64,000 nucleotides of DNA from assembly GCA_001897745.1 (NCBI GenBank), contig MKUH01000031.1, forward strand, positions 3,333 to 67,332, given 5' to 3'. Both the position numbers and the translations under genes were made by a program. The first letter of the stretch is position 1. Each line of letters begins with the position of its first letter. The stretch comes from Candidatus Accumulibacter sp. 66-26. Lineage in GTDB: Bacteria > Pseudomonadota > Gammaproteobacteria > Burkholderiales > Rhodocyclaceae. This document shows, piece by piece, positions 29,698 through 38,123 of the stretch. The notes under the pieces are model-generated. The model saw only the letters and a program-made list of their open reading frames with translations, was not told the origin of the DNA and searched no databases.

Positions 29698-30777
29698 ATG
29701 ACGCCGCACAGCAAGCCGAATACCGACGACGTTCGCATCAAGGAAATCAAGGAGCTGGTTCCGCCCGCTCACGTTTTCCGCGAATTTCCGGTCGACGCGC
29801 GTGCGGCGCAGACGACCTACAACGCGCGCCAGGCCATCCACCGCATCCTGCACGGCGCCGACGACCGCCTGCTGGTGGTGATCGGGCCGTGCTCGATCCA
29901 CGACGTCGACACCGCGCTCGAATACGCGCGCAAGCTGAAACCCGAGATGGAGCGCTACGCCGACGATCTGCTGATCGTCATGCGCGTGTACTTCGAGAAG
30001 CCGCGCACGACGGTCGGCTGGAAGGGCCTGATCAACGACCCGCGCCTCGACAACAGCTTCCGCATCAACGAGGGCGTGCGTCTCGCGCGCCGCCTGCTGC
30101 TCGAACTCAATGAACTCGGCCTGCCCTGCGCCACCGAGTTCCTCGACACGATCACGCCGCAATACACGGCCGACCTGATCGCCTGGGGCGCGATCGGCGC
30201 GCGCACCACCGAGTCGCAGGTGCACCGCGAGCTGGCCTCTGGCCTGTCGTGTCCGGTCGGCTTCAAGAACGGCACCGACGGCAACGTGCGCATCGCGATC
30301 GACGCGATCCGCGCCGCGCAGTCGCCGCACCATTTCCTGTCGGTGACCAAGGCCGGCCACTCGGCGATCGTGTCGACGACCGGCAACGAGGACTGCCACG
30401 TCATCCTGCGCGGCGGCAAGGAGCCGAACTACGACGCCGCGCACGTCGACGCCGCGGCCAGCGAAATCGCCGCTGCCGGCCTTGCCGCGCGGCTCATGGT
30501 CGACTTCTCGCACGCCAACAGCCGCAAGCAGTACAAGCTGCAGGTCGAGGTCGCGAAGGACACCGCCGCCCAGCTCGCCGCCGGCGAGGAGCGCATCATG
30601 GGCGTGATGGTCGAGTCGCACCTCGTCGAGGGCCGCCAGGACCTGATCCCCGGGCAGCCGCTCGAAGCGGGCAAGAGCATCACCGACGCCTGCATCGGCT
30701 GGGACGACTCGCTCGCCGTGCTCGATATCCTCGCGCAGGGCGTGCGCGCCCGCCGTCTGGTCGAAGCCGCGCAATAA
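29698..30777 (+). CDS. aroG: 3-deoxy-7-phosphoheptulonate synthase, class I
   Basis: 359 residues; condenses phosphoenolpyruvate and erythrose 4-phosphate in the first step of the shikimate pathway. Class I hallmarks are present: VIGPCSIHD, ATEFLDTITPQY, IGARTTESQVHR, CPVGFKNGTDGN and MVDFSHANS. The feedback type (Phe, Tyr or Trp sensitive) cannot be told from the sequence by eye. TAGAAT at 29639-29644 is a likely -10 for it, but without a good -35. Confidence 0.95.
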   Translation: MTPHSKPNTDDVRIKEIKELVPPAHVFREFPVDARAAQTTYNARQAIHRILHGADDRLLVVIGPCSIHDVDTALEYARKLKPEMERYADDLLIVMRVYFEKPRTTVGWKGLINDPRLDNSFRINEGVRLARRLLLELNELGLPCATEFLDTITPQYTADLIAWGAIGARTTESQVHRELASGLSCPVGFKNGTDGNVRIAIDAIRAAQSPHHFLSVTKAGHSAIVSTTGNEDCHVILRGGKEPNYDAAHVDAAASEIAAAGLAARLMVDFSHANSRKQYKLQVEVAKDTAAQLAAGEERIMGVMVESHLVEGRQDLIPGQPLEAGKSITDACIGWDDSLAVLDILAQGVRARRLVEAAQ

Positions 30778-30782
30778 GCACT

Positions 30783-32303
30783 ATGCTGCCGGCGCGTCGC
30801 CTGCCGCTCCTGTGGGGCGGGCTGCTTCTTCTCGTCGCCTTCCGCTTCTGGTTCGCCGCCGTCCTGCCGATGACCGGCGACGAGGCCTACTTCGTCCTCT
30901 GGGGCGAGCATCCGGCGGGCGGCTACTACGACCACCCGCCGATGGTCGGCTGGTGGCTCAGCGGCCTGCTCGCCGTGGCGCGCGCCGAATGGTGGCTGCG
31001 CCTGCCGGCCGTGCTGCTGCCCTTCGTCCTCGCCGCCGGCGCCTGGTGGCTGGCGCGCCCGCAGGGCGGCGAGCGCGCCGGCGCGGCGGCGCTGCTCGTC
31101 CTGCTGCAGCCGGCCAACGTGTGGAACGTGCTGATCACGACCGATACGCCGGTCATCCTGTTCACCCTGCTCTCGGTGCTCGCCTACGTCGCCGGCCTGC
31201 GCGCGGCCGGGCGCAGCGCGGCGCTCGCCTGGCACGGCGCGGCCGGCGCGCTGCTCGGCGCGGCCTTCCTCGGCAAGTATTTCGCCGCGCTGCTCGGCGT
31301 CGCCTATCTCGCGCACGTCGTTTTTGCGCGGCGCGACGCCGCGCGCTGGGCGGGTTTCCTCGTCCTGCTCGCCGGCGCGCTGCCGGCGCCGCTCTACAAC
31401 CTGTGGTGGAACAGCGGCCACTGCTGGGTGAACATCCTGTTCAACTTCATAAACCGCAACGAGGGCGCCGGCTTCGCCTGGCCGAACCCGCCGCTCTACC
31501 TCGCTTCGCTCGCCTATCTGGCGACGCCCTGGCTGCTCTTCGCACTGTGGCGCGGGCGCGCCGCCGTGCGCGCTGCGCTGCGCTCCGACGCCGCAGTGAA
31601 CGCCGCGTGGTGGCTGGCGGCGGTGCCGCTCGGCGTGTTCGCCGCGATGTCGCTGACGCGCTCGGTCGGCCTGCACTGGCTGGTCTCTTTCATGCCGCTG
31701 CTCGCCGTGCCGGCCGCCGTCGCGCTGCCGCGGGCGACGCTCGCGCGTCTCGTGCGCTGGTCGGCGGCCTTCGCCGCGCTGCATATGGCGCTCGTCGTCG
31801 CGGTTGTCGCGCTGCCGCTGGAAACCTGGAAGCAGAGCCGCCTGTACGACGGCATCGTCCTCACCGTGCGTTCCGACGAAGTGCTCGCCGAACTGCGCCC
31901 CTATGCCGACGACTACCTGTTCGCCATGGAAAGCTATTCGGCGGCGGCAACGCTGGCCTACAACGCGGCGCGCCCCTTCGCGGTCTTCGGCGAGGGCTCC
32001 TTCCACGCCCGCCAGGACGACTTCCTCACCGACTGGCGCGCGCAGGACGGGCGCAACGTGCTGATCCTGCGCAAGAGCGAAAGCGACGCCGCGGCCTACG
32101 CGCCGTTCTTCCGCAGCGTCGAGGTGCGCGACTTCACGCTGCACGGCGTGCGCTTCTCCGTCGTGCTCGGGCAGGGCTTCGATTATGCCGTGTATCATGA
32201 ACGCGTACTGAAGCGCGTGCGCGAGCGTTTCTACCGCATCCCGGCCTGGCTGCCCCAGCGCGGCTGCGAGTTCTGCGAGCGCTACTTTCCGGAAGCGAAG
32301 TGA
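30783..32303 (+). CDS. GT39-type membrane glycosyltransferase (ArnT-like)
   Basis: 506 residues with about ten to twelve hydrophobic segments and the family's first periplasmic loop containing the catalytic acidic pair in TGDEAYF, followed by GGYYDHPPMVGW. GT39/ArnT-like enzymes transfer a sugar from a polyprenyl-phosphate donor to lipid A or protein on the periplasmic side. The gene starts 5 bases after aroG and overlaps a possible GTG start of the next gene, a UbiA-family polyprenyl-phosphate transferase that could make its donor. Confidence 0.85.
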   Translation: MLPARRLPLLWGGLLLLVAFRFWFAAVLPMTGDEAYFVLWGEHPAGGYYDHPPMVGWWLSGLLAVARAEWWLRLPAVLLPFVLAAGAWWLARPQGGERAGAAALLVLLQPANVWNVLITTDTPVILFTLLSVLAYVAGLRAAGRSAALAWHGAAGALLGAAFLGKYFAALLGVAYLAHVVFARRDAARWAGFLVLLAGALPAPLYNLWWNSGHCWVNILFNFINRNEGAGFAWPNPPLYLASLAYLATPWLLFALWRGRAAVRAALRSDAAVNAAWWLAAVPLGVFAAMSLTRSVGLHWLVSFMPLLAVPAAVALPRATLARLVRWSAAFAALHMALVVAVVALPLETWKQSRLYDGIVLTVRSDEVLAELRPYADDYLFAMESYSAAATLAYNAARPFAVFGEGSFHARQDDFLTDWRAQDGRNVLILRKSESDAAAYAPFFRSVEVRDFTLHGVRFSVVLGQGFDYAVYHERVLKRVRERFYRIPAWLPQRGCEFCERYFPEAK

Positions 32304-32320
32304 GCCCAGGTGAGCCACGA

Positions 32321-33229
32321 ATGACCCACGAGAATGCCGGCGGAAGCGGACCCGGAGCGGGCGGGCTGCGCCCCTATCTCAAACTGCTGCGCCCGCACCA
32401 GTGGGTGAAGAGCGGCTTCGTCCTCGTCGGCCTGCTTTTCGGTCACGCCTGGGGCGATACGCAGCTCGTCGTGCGCGTGCTGTTCGCGCTCGCCGCCTTC
32501 TCGCTTTCGGCCTCGGCGATCTACGTGATCAACGATCTGGCCGACCGCGAGCAGGACCGCGCGCACCCGAGCAAGCGCCATCGCCCGCTCGCCGCCGGGA
32601 CGGTCAGCACGACGCAGGCGCTGCTGCTCGCCGGCGCCTGTCTGCTGGCGGCGCTGATGCTGGCCTACGCCGCGTCGGCGACGGTGCTCGCCATCATCGT
32701 CGGCTACACGCTGCTCAACGTCGGCTACACGCTGGGCCTCAAGCACATCGTCCTGCTCGACGTCTTCATCATCTCGGCCGGCTTCATGCTGCGCATCCTC
32801 GCCGGCACGCTCGGCGTCGGCATCGCGCCCTCGCACTGGCTGCTGCTGTGCGGCCTGATGATCACGCTCTTCCTCGGCTTCGCCAAGCGGCGCGCCGAGC
32901 TGGCCGCGCTCGACGGACGCGGCGCCAGCCACCGGCAGGTGCTCAGCGACTACGACCCGGCCCTGCTCGACATGCTGATCGGGGTCAGCGCGGCCGGCGC
33001 CATCGTCAACTACAGCCTGTACACGGTCAGCCCGGAAACGGTCGCCATGCACGGCACCAGCCACCTGATCTACAGCGTCCCCTTCGTCGTCTACGGCGTC
33101 TTCCGCTACCTCTTCCTGCTCCATCGGCGCGGCGGCGGCGGCGACCCCGCGGCCGCCCTGCTGCGCGACCCGCACCTGATCGGCGCCTTCCTCGGCTGGC
33201 TGTTCACGGTGCTCTGGCTGCTCCGCTGA
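32321..33229 (+). CDS. UbiA-family prenyltransferase, decaprenyl-phosphate phosphoribosyltransferase-like
   Basis: 302 residues with about eight membrane segments. The Asp motif reads NDLADREQDRAHPSKRHRP, the pattern of DPPR synthases (Rv3806c type) rather than of ubiquinone UbiA, and LKHIVLLDVFII plus FLGFAKRRAEL are also typical of that branch. These enzymes put phosphoribose on polyprenyl phosphate, the first step to polyprenyl-phospho-arabinose or -ribose. The ATG at 32321 has AGGTGA 7-12 bases upstream; a GTG at 32300 overlapping the stop of the previous gene is possible. Confidence 0.82.
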   Translation: MTHENAGGSGPGAGGLRPYLKLLRPHQWVKSGFVLVGLLFGHAWGDTQLVVRVLFALAAFSLSASAIYVINDLADREQDRAHPSKRHRPLAAGTVSTTQALLLAGACLLAALMLAYAASATVLAIIVGYTLLNVGYTLGLKHIVLLDVFIISAGFMLRILAGTLGVGIAPSHWLLLCGLMITLFLGFAKRRAELAALDGRGASHRQVLSDYDPALLDMLIGVSAAGAIVNYSLYTVSPETVAMHGTSHLIYSVPFVVYGVFRYLFLLHRRGGGGDPAAALLRDPHLIGAFLGWLFTVLWLLR

Positions 33230-33251
33230 TCGCCTGATCCGGCTTCGGCGC

Positions 33252-33279
33252 CGGCGCGCTTTCTGCGCGCCGAACTTTT
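33252..33279 (+). terminator. Hairpin terminator after the UbiA-family gene
   Basis: CGGCGCGC and GCGCGCCG form an 8-bp stem with a 5-base loop (TTTCT), followed by AACTTTT, 22 bases after the stop codon. Confidence 0.55.
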
Positions 33280-33348
33280 GCCCCGCCGGTGCGCTCAAAC
33301 TTCCTGTGCGCGGCGCCCGTTGCGGCCGCGACTCCAGGGGGTTCGCCC

Positions 33349-34161
33349 ATGGCATCCATCCTTCCCGTCGCTTCCGGCAGTCTCTTCGCACCGCTGCCGA
33401 TCTCGTCCTTCGCCGGCGTCTCGTCGTCGTTGCCGCTCGTCGCGGCGCTCGGCCTCGGGCGCACGGATTCGAGCGTCGTCGAATTGTCCGGCTCGGGACG
33501 CCTGCTGTCGGCCGTCGCCACCTTCCGGGAACAGCTCGCCGCGCTGCGTCCGGGGCAGGCTGAGAGCGGCCTCGGGCAGAATTTCGGCAACGATCTCGCC
33601 AGTCTGGCGGCCGAGGCCCAGTATTTCGTCGACGCCTTCAACGGCCTGCAACAGGCGACCGACGGCGCGCAGGGGATTTTCGATGCCTTCGGCGGCGGCG
33701 TGCTCGCCGGCCGGATCGCCGCCGCGCAGGCGGGGCAGGTGGGCGCGACCTACGCCAACGGCGAGTCGACGCTGACGCGCCTCGAACAGCTCGGTATCCG
33801 CTTCGAACCGGCATCTTCGGCGTTCGCGGGGCAGCGCCTCGGCATCGATCTGGCGACCCTGCGCAGCGCCTTCGCCAGCGACCCGGCGGGCGCTTTCGCC
33901 CTGCTTGGCAAGGCGGCCGACGCTTTCGCCGGGCAGGCCGACGGCTATCTCGCGCAGGCGGCCGACGCGGCCAGCGCGCTCAGTCGCTGGAGTTGGCTGG
34001 AGGATAGCCTGGCGCTGAGCGGCGGGCTGGCGGGCAACAGCCCGGCCTTCGGCCTCTCCGAGCTTCTGCTGCTCGGTTCGCTCGGCCAGGGCAACAGTGC
34101 CGGTCTGTTGCAGACCCAGTTGGCGCTCGACCAGTTTGCGCTGGTGTCTACGCTGCTGTAG
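33349..34161 (+). CDS. Hypothetical protein, possibly flagellin/FliD-type helical
   Basis: 270 residues, Ala/Leu/Gly-rich, with no signal peptide or clear membrane segment. The part FVDAFNGLQQATDG, LTRLEQLGIRF and IDLATLRSAFASDPAGAFALLG has the rhythm of FliD (flagellar cap) C-terminal domains, which run from a long helix to a 'DPxAVxALF' element. No flagellar genes are nearby, so this resemblance is by eye only. It could equally be an unrelated helical protein. It follows the UbiA gene by 119 bases with a hairpin between. Confidence 0.6.
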   Translation: MASILPVASGSLFAPLPISSFAGVSSSLPLVAALGLGRTDSSVVELSGSGRLLSAVATFREQLAALRPGQAESGLGQNFGNDLASLAAEAQYFVDAFNGLQQATDGAQGIFDAFGGGVLAGRIAAAQAGQVGATYANGESTLTRLEQLGIRFEPASSAFAGQRLGIDLATLRSAFASDPAGAFALLGKAADAFAGQADGYLAQAADAASALSRWSWLEDSLALSGGLAGNSPAFGLSELLLLGSLGQGNSAGLLQTQLALDQFALVSTLL

Positions 34162-34244
34162 CGCTCCGGGGCCGTCTCTGGTTCGGGCGAAAGTGCGGAC
34201 CGGACGCGGTCGCCCGGGAGTGAAAGGGTGAAAAGGAGTGGATC

Positions 34245-34517
34245 ATGCGAATTCGAATGCTTCCGTGCCTGCTGCTGCTCGCCGCGCTGGGCGGCTGCGC
34301 GACGCAGGCCGAACTCGCCGCGCAGGCCGAGCGCGACGTCGACCGGATGGTCGCGATCTACGGACCGGCCTGCGTCAGGCTAGGCTTCGCGCGCGACACC
34401 GATGCGTGGCGCGACTGCGTGCTGCGCCTGTCGATGCAGGACACCGTACAGCGCGGCTATCCGATGACGAGCACCTGCGTCGGCCGCCGCGGCTTCGTCG
34501 ACTGCACCTATTTCTGA
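34245..34517 (+). CDS. Small lipoprotein, 90 aa
   Basis: A short protein with a lipoprotein signal peptide (RIRMLPCLLLLAALGGC; lipobox LGGC, lipidated Cys at about residue 18). The mature part is about 73 residues with four further cysteines (PACVR, RDCVL, STCVG, VDCTYF), suggesting two disulfides in the periplasm. AAAAGGAG upstream supports the ATG. Function unknown. Confidence 0.75.
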   Translation: MRIRMLPCLLLLAALGGCATQAELAAQAERDVDRMVAIYGPACVRLGFARDTDAWRDCVLRLSMQDTVQRGYPMTSTCVGRRGFVDCTYF

Positions 34518-34558
34518 GCCGGTGGCGGCGCGGCTGGCTTCCCGGCGCCGACTGCGTG

Positions 34559-34564
34559 TACAAT
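34559..34564 (+). promoter_or_regulatory. Probable -10 of the Mn2+ riboswitch transcript
   Basis: TACAAT (5 of 6 to consensus) lies about 13 bases before the riboswitch begins, at the right distance for a transcript starting near 34571. No good -35 is visible. Confidence 0.4.
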
Positions 34565-34576
34565 CGCGCCCTGTCA

Positions 34577-34688
34577 TTGGGGAGTAGCCTCCTTCCGCTC
34601 GAGAAGGGGACGCATCAACAGACTTGGCCGACCGGCCATGGTGCGTCCGACCGCTGGGTTTGGCGAGACCTTTGACGTGGTGCCCCGA
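34577..34688 (+). ncRNA. yybP-ykoY manganese riboswitch
   Basis: The conserved GGGGAGTAGC (34579-34588) at the 5' side and GCGAGACCTTTGAC (34662-34675) at the 3' side are the signature of this class; the outer GGGG/CCCC pairing closes the element. Between them are paired arms (GGGACGCAT / ATGGTGCGTCC). Known members bind Mn2+ and turn on Mn exporters. It lies directly upstream of the GDT1-type gene, the usual target. Confidence 0.88.
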
Positions 34689-34749
34689 GCCGGGTTGGGC
34701 GGGGGCATTGCGTCATCGGTAATCCACCGCCCGACCCCTCCGGACCCTC

Positions 34750-35325
34750 ATGGAAGCCTTCCTCGTTTCGACCGGCATCGTCGCGCTCGCCGAAATCGGC
34801 GACAAGACGCAACTGCTCGCCTTCATCCTCGCCGCCAAGTTCCGCCGGCCGCTGCCCATCATCCTCGGCATCCTCGTCGCCACGCTCGCCAACCACGGCT
34901 TCGCCGGCGCCGTCGGCGCCTGGGTGACGACGCTGCTCGGCCCGCAGACCCTGCGCTGGGTGCTCGGCGTCTCGTTCATCGCGATGGCGGTGTGGACGCT
35001 GATCCCCGACAAGTTCGACGAGGAGGACGCCAAACTGGCGCGCTTCGGCGTTTTCGGCACGACGCTGATCGCCTTCTTCCTCGCCGAAATGGGCGATAAG
35101 ACGCAGATCGCCACGATCGCCCTCGCCGCGCAATACAATGCGCTGTTCGCCGTCGTCGCCGGCACCACGCTCGGCATGATGCTCGCCAACGTGCCGGCCG
35201 TGCTGTTCGGCGACCGCATCGCCGCGCGCATGCCGGTACGCCTCGTGCATGGCATCGCGGCGGCGATCTTCGCCGTCCTCGGCGCCGCCACGCTGCTCGG
35301 CGCGGGCGACGCCCTCGGTTTTTAG
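34750..35325 (+). CDS. mneA: TMEM165/GDT1-family Mn2+ exporter
   Basis: 191 residues with six membrane segments and both family motifs, EIGDKTQL in the first half and EMGDKTQI in the second. Bacterial members such as Vibrio MneA export Mn2+, and yeast Gdt1 and human TMEM165 move Ca2+/Mn2+. The riboswitch in its leader strongly supports manganese as the substrate: it should be induced when cytoplasmic Mn2+ rises. Confidence 0.92.
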   Translation: MEAFLVSTGIVALAEIGDKTQLLAFILAAKFRRPLPIILGILVATLANHGFAGAVGAWVTTLLGPQTLRWVLGVSFIAMAVWTLIPDKFDEEDAKLARFGVFGTTLIAFFLAEMGDKTQIATIALAAQYNALFAVVAGTTLGMMLANVPAVLFGDRIAARMPVRLVHGIAAAIFAVLGAATLLGAGDALGF

Positions 35326-35343
35326 CCAAGTCAGGAGAAGGCC

Positions 35344-35907
35344 ATGCGTAGCGCACTGTTGCTGATCGACATCCAGAACGACTACTTTCCGGGCGGCGCC
35401 ATGACGCTCGACGGCAGCGACGCCGCCGGCGCCCGCGCCGGACAGCTGCTCGCCGCGTTCCGCGCGGCCGGGCGGCCGGTGATCCACATCCGGCACCAGT
35501 CGGTGCGCCCCGGCGCGACCTTCTTCCTGCCCGGCACGCCCGGCGCCGAAATTCACGCAAGCGTCGCGCCGCAGGCCGGCGAGCCGGTGCTCGACAAGCA
35601 CTTCCCCAACAGCTTCCGCGAAACGGCGCTGCAGGAGACCCTGCAGAAACTGGGCGTCGAGGAACTGGCGGTGGCCGGGATGATGACGCACATGTGCGTG
35701 GACGCCACCGTGCGCGCCGCCTTCGATCTCGGCTACCGCTGCCGCGTGGCCGGCGACGCCTGCGCCACGCGCGGACTCGAGCACGACGGCGCGCAGGTGC
35801 CGGCGGGGCAGGTGCACGCGGCCTTCCTGGCCGCGCTGAACGGGATTTACGCGACGGTCGAGCCGAGTGCGGCGGTCGCGCAGAAAGTCGCGCAGAAAGC
35901 CGACTGA
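35344..35907 (+). CDS. Cysteine hydrolase, isochorismatase-like
   Basis: 187 residues with the intact triad Asp9 (LLIDIQNDYFPGG), Lys85 (LDKHFPNSF) and Cys118 (THMCVDATVR). The family includes nicotinamidases and other amidases; the sequence lacks the nicotinamidase metal-ligand pattern DxHxxxH (it has IRHQSV instead), so a different amide or ester is expected. It lies 18 bases after the Mn exporter, preceded by AGGAG, and is likely cotranscribed. Confidence 0.88.
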   Translation: MRSALLLIDIQNDYFPGGAMTLDGSDAAGARAGQLLAAFRAAGRPVIHIRHQSVRPGATFFLPGTPGAEIHASVAPQAGEPVLDKHFPNSFRETALQETLQKLGVEELAVAGMMTHMCVDATVRAAFDLGYRCRVAGDACATRGLEHDGAQVPAGQVHAAFLAALNGIYATVEPSAAVAQKVAQKAD

Positions 35908-35984
35908 CGAAACCGGCTGACGGCGTCGGCCGTCGGCGGTGCCGGGCGTCTCGGGGCGGAGCGCCCGCCGCGAGCCGGCCGGAC

Positions 35985-36563
35985 TCAGTAGCCGCGGTTC
36001 TTGCCGTGCACCCAGAGCACGTCGCCGCGGCCGCCGGCCTTGTTGAGCAGACGGCCGAGCACGAACATCAGGTCGGAAACACGGTTCAGGTATTTGCGCG
36101 CGAAGTCCGAGACGCCGGCGGCGCCGGTCGTCACGTCCTCGCCGTTGGCCAGATGCACGACGCGCCGCTCGGCGCGGCGGGCGACGGTGCGCACCAGATG
36201 GGCGTAGGCCGCGGCGCGCGTGCCGCCGGGCAGGATGAAGTCCTTGAGCGGCGTCAGGTCCTCGTTGAAGCGCTCGACGAGGTCTTCCAGACGGTCGACG
36301 TGCGCCTGGCCGATGATGCTCATGCCCGGGATGCAAAGCTCGCCGCCGAGGTCGAAGAGGTCGTGCTGCATGCCGGTCAGCCCCTCGCGGATGTCGTCCG
36401 GCAGTTCCTCGGTGAGCAGCAGGCCGAGCGTCGAGTTGAGTTCGTCGACCTCGCCGATCGCTTCGATGCGCAGGCTGTCCTTGGCGACGCGCGAGCCGTC
36501 GCCAAGGCCGGTGGTGCCGGCGTCGCCGGTGCGGGTGACAATTTTCGAGAGACGGTTGCCCAT
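35985..36563 (-). CDS. PduO-type cob(I)alamin adenosyltransferase
   Basis: 192 residues with the PduO family signature KIVTRTGDAGTTGLGDG near the N terminus (ATP binding), EVDELNS and RRAERRVV further on. The enzyme converts cob(I)alamin to adenosylcobalamin in the cytoplasm, so the organism can use or salvage B12. The frame continues upstream antisense to the isomerase gene; the ATG at 36563 gives the family's normal N terminus. Divergent from hyi with a 48-base gap. Confidence 0.93.
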   Translation of the reverse strand: MGNRLSKIVTRTGDAGTTGLGDGSRVAKDSLRIEAIGEVDELNSTLGLLLTEELPDDIREGLTGMQHDLFDLGGELCIPGMSIIGQAHVDRLEDLVERFNEDLTPLKDFILPGGTRAAAYAHLVRTVARRAERRVVHLANGEDVTTGAAGVSDFARKYLNRVSDLMFVLGRLLNKAGGRGDVLWVHGKNRGY

Positions 36564-36611
36564 GATTGATTTCCTGACGAGAATGCTCGGGATTATAGCC
36601 GAGGATTTCCG

Positions 36612-37460
36612 ATGCCCCCGCCGCTGCCGCCGCTGCGCTTCTGCGCCAACCTGAGCTTCCTGTTCGCCGACGCCGCTTTCCCCGAGCGTTTCGCGCGCGC
36701 CGCGCGCGCCGGCTTCGCGGGCGTCGAGTACATGTTCCCCTACGCCTGGGCGGCCGACGAACTGGCGCGCTGTCTGCGCGACAACGGCCTCGTCCAGGTG
36801 CTGCACAACCTGCCGCCCGGCGATTGGGACGCCGGCGAGCGCGGCATCGCCTGCCTGCCGGGGCGCGAGGCCGAGTTCCGCGCCGGCGTCGAGCAGGGCA
36901 TCGACTACGCGCGCACGCTCGGCTGCACGCAGCTCAACTGCCTGGCCGGCCTCGCGCCGGCCGGCGCCGATAGCGACGATGAGGTCGATGGCGCCGAACT
37001 GCGCGCCGAAGTGCATGCCACGTTCGCCGCCAACCTGCGCTACGCGGCGCGCCGGCTCGGCGAGCACGGCATCCGCCTGCTCGTCGAGCCGATCAACAGC
37101 CGCGTGGACATGCCGGGGTTCTGGCTGGATACGCCGCGCAAGGCGCTGGCGCTGATCGAGGAGCTGAACGAGCCGAACCTGTGGCTGCAGTACGACGTCT
37201 ATCACGCGCAGATCATGGAAGGCGACCTGACGCGCACGCTCGAAGCGAATTTCTCGCGCATCGCGCACATCCAGATCGCCGACAACCCCGGCCGCCACGA
37301 ACCGGGGACGGGCGAGATCAACTTCCCCTATCTGTTCGACCGGCTCGCGCGCCTCGGCTATGCCGGCTGGATCGGCTGCGAGTACCGGCCGCTGGACGAC
37401 GCCGAGGCCGGTATGGAGGCTGCCACCGAGGCTGGTTTAGGCTGGCTGCCGCGCGCCTGA
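36612..37460 (+). CDS. hyi: Hydroxypyruvate isomerase
   Basis: 282 residues, a TIM-barrel xylose-isomerase-like protein. The conserved LHNLPPGDWDAGERGIACLP block and metal-site elements VEPINS, YDVYHAQIMEG, HIQIADNPGRHEPGTGEINF are those of Hyi/OtnI, which interconvert hydroxypyruvate and tartronate semialdehyde. It could work with the glycolate oxidase encoded 1.5 kb downstream in C2-compound catabolism, although regulation as one unit is not evident because hemerythrin and a regulator intervene. Confidence 0.93.
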   Translation: MPPPLPPLRFCANLSFLFADAAFPERFARAARAGFAGVEYMFPYAWAADELARCLRDNGLVQVLHNLPPGDWDAGERGIACLPGREAEFRAGVEQGIDYARTLGCTQLNCLAGLAPAGADSDDEVDGAELRAEVHATFAANLRYAARRLGEHGIRLLVEPINSRVDMPGFWLDTPRKALALIEELNEPNLWLQYDVYHAQIMEGDLTRTLEANFSRIAHIQIADNPGRHEPGTGEINFPYLFDRLARLGYAGWIGCEYRPLDDAEAGMEAATEAGLGWLPRA

Positions 37461-37464
37461 GCGC

Positions 37465-37950
37465 CTACCAGAACTTCCACCACCACTTCTTTTTCTGCAT
37501 CGTCTGCTCGACTTCCTGCGACCACGCGCTGTACTGGCCGAGGCCGGCCTTCTGGAAGTGCATGCCGAAGCGCCGGTCGCTGTCGTTGATGTGCTGCACC
37601 AGCCAGTTCTTGAGGAAGTGCAGCAGTTCGAAGGTGATCGCTGCGTTCTCGTGGTCGAGCTTGTGCTGCAGGGCCCGCACCTGCGCTATCAGGTCCTCGT
37701 GCTGCTGCTTGTGGATCTCGAAGCCCGGGTAGTGCGTCATGCGCATCAGGCTTTCTTCGAGCAGGAAGTGCGTGCGCGTGTATTCGGCCAGGCGGTCGAG
37801 GATCTGGCGCGAGGTGGCCGTGCCGTGATGCTCGCGGATGGCCGTGTGCAGCTGGTTGAGCAGGTCGACGAGGACCTTGTGCTGTTCGTCGACCTCCTGG
37901 ATGTTGATGCTGAACTCGTCGGTCCAGTGGAATAGATCGGTGGCGCTCAT
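37465..37950 (-). CDS. Bacteriohemerythrin
   Basis: 161 residues with all di-iron ligands of hemerythrin: His24, His61, Glu65, His80, His84, His120 and Asp125. It reversibly binds O2 and is common in microaerophilic and chemotactic bacteria as an oxygen carrier or scavenger. The C terminus is Lys/Trp-rich (KKKWWWKFW). No signalling domain is fused. Its stop is 4 bases from that of hyi (convergent). Confidence 0.95.
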   Translation of the reverse strand: MSATDLFHWTDEFSINIQEVDEQHKVLVDLLNQLHTAIREHHGTATSRQILDRLAEYTRTHFLLEESLMRMTHYPGFEIHKQQHEDLIAQVRALQHKLDHENAAITFELLHFLKNWLVQHINDSDRRFGMHFQKAGLGQYSAWSQEVEQTMQKKKWWWKFW

Positions 37951-38063
37951 GCGGAAATCCTCCCCGAGGGAAAAGGTATGCCCAGCCTACGACGCTTCGC
38001 CGGGCGCGCATCTGACGCAGGTCAACGGGCGGACGGCGCCGGCCGGAATGCGATACCGGCGAT

Positions 38064-38091
38064 TTGCACGAACGGTGCTTTGGTGTATTCT
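38064..38091 (+). promoter_or_regulatory. Promoter of the GlcC-like regulator
   Basis: TTGCAC (38064-38069) and TATTCT (38086-38091) are spaced by 16 bases. The predicted start point falls on the palindrome at 38100-38112. Confidence 0.5.
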
Positions 38092-38099
38092 TTTTACAA

Positions 38100-38112
38100 G
38101 TTGTCAGACAAC
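38100..38112. promoter_or_regulatory. FadR/GntR-family operator
   Basis: GTTGTCAGACAAC is a perfect 13-base palindrome with the central TTGTC-N-GACAA pattern typical of FadR/GntR-family operators (TNGTNNNACNA). It overlaps the predicted start of transcription of the adjacent regulator, 12 bases before its ATG, so negative autoregulation is likely. Confidence 0.7.
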
Positions 38113-38123
38113 CTGATCGGATC

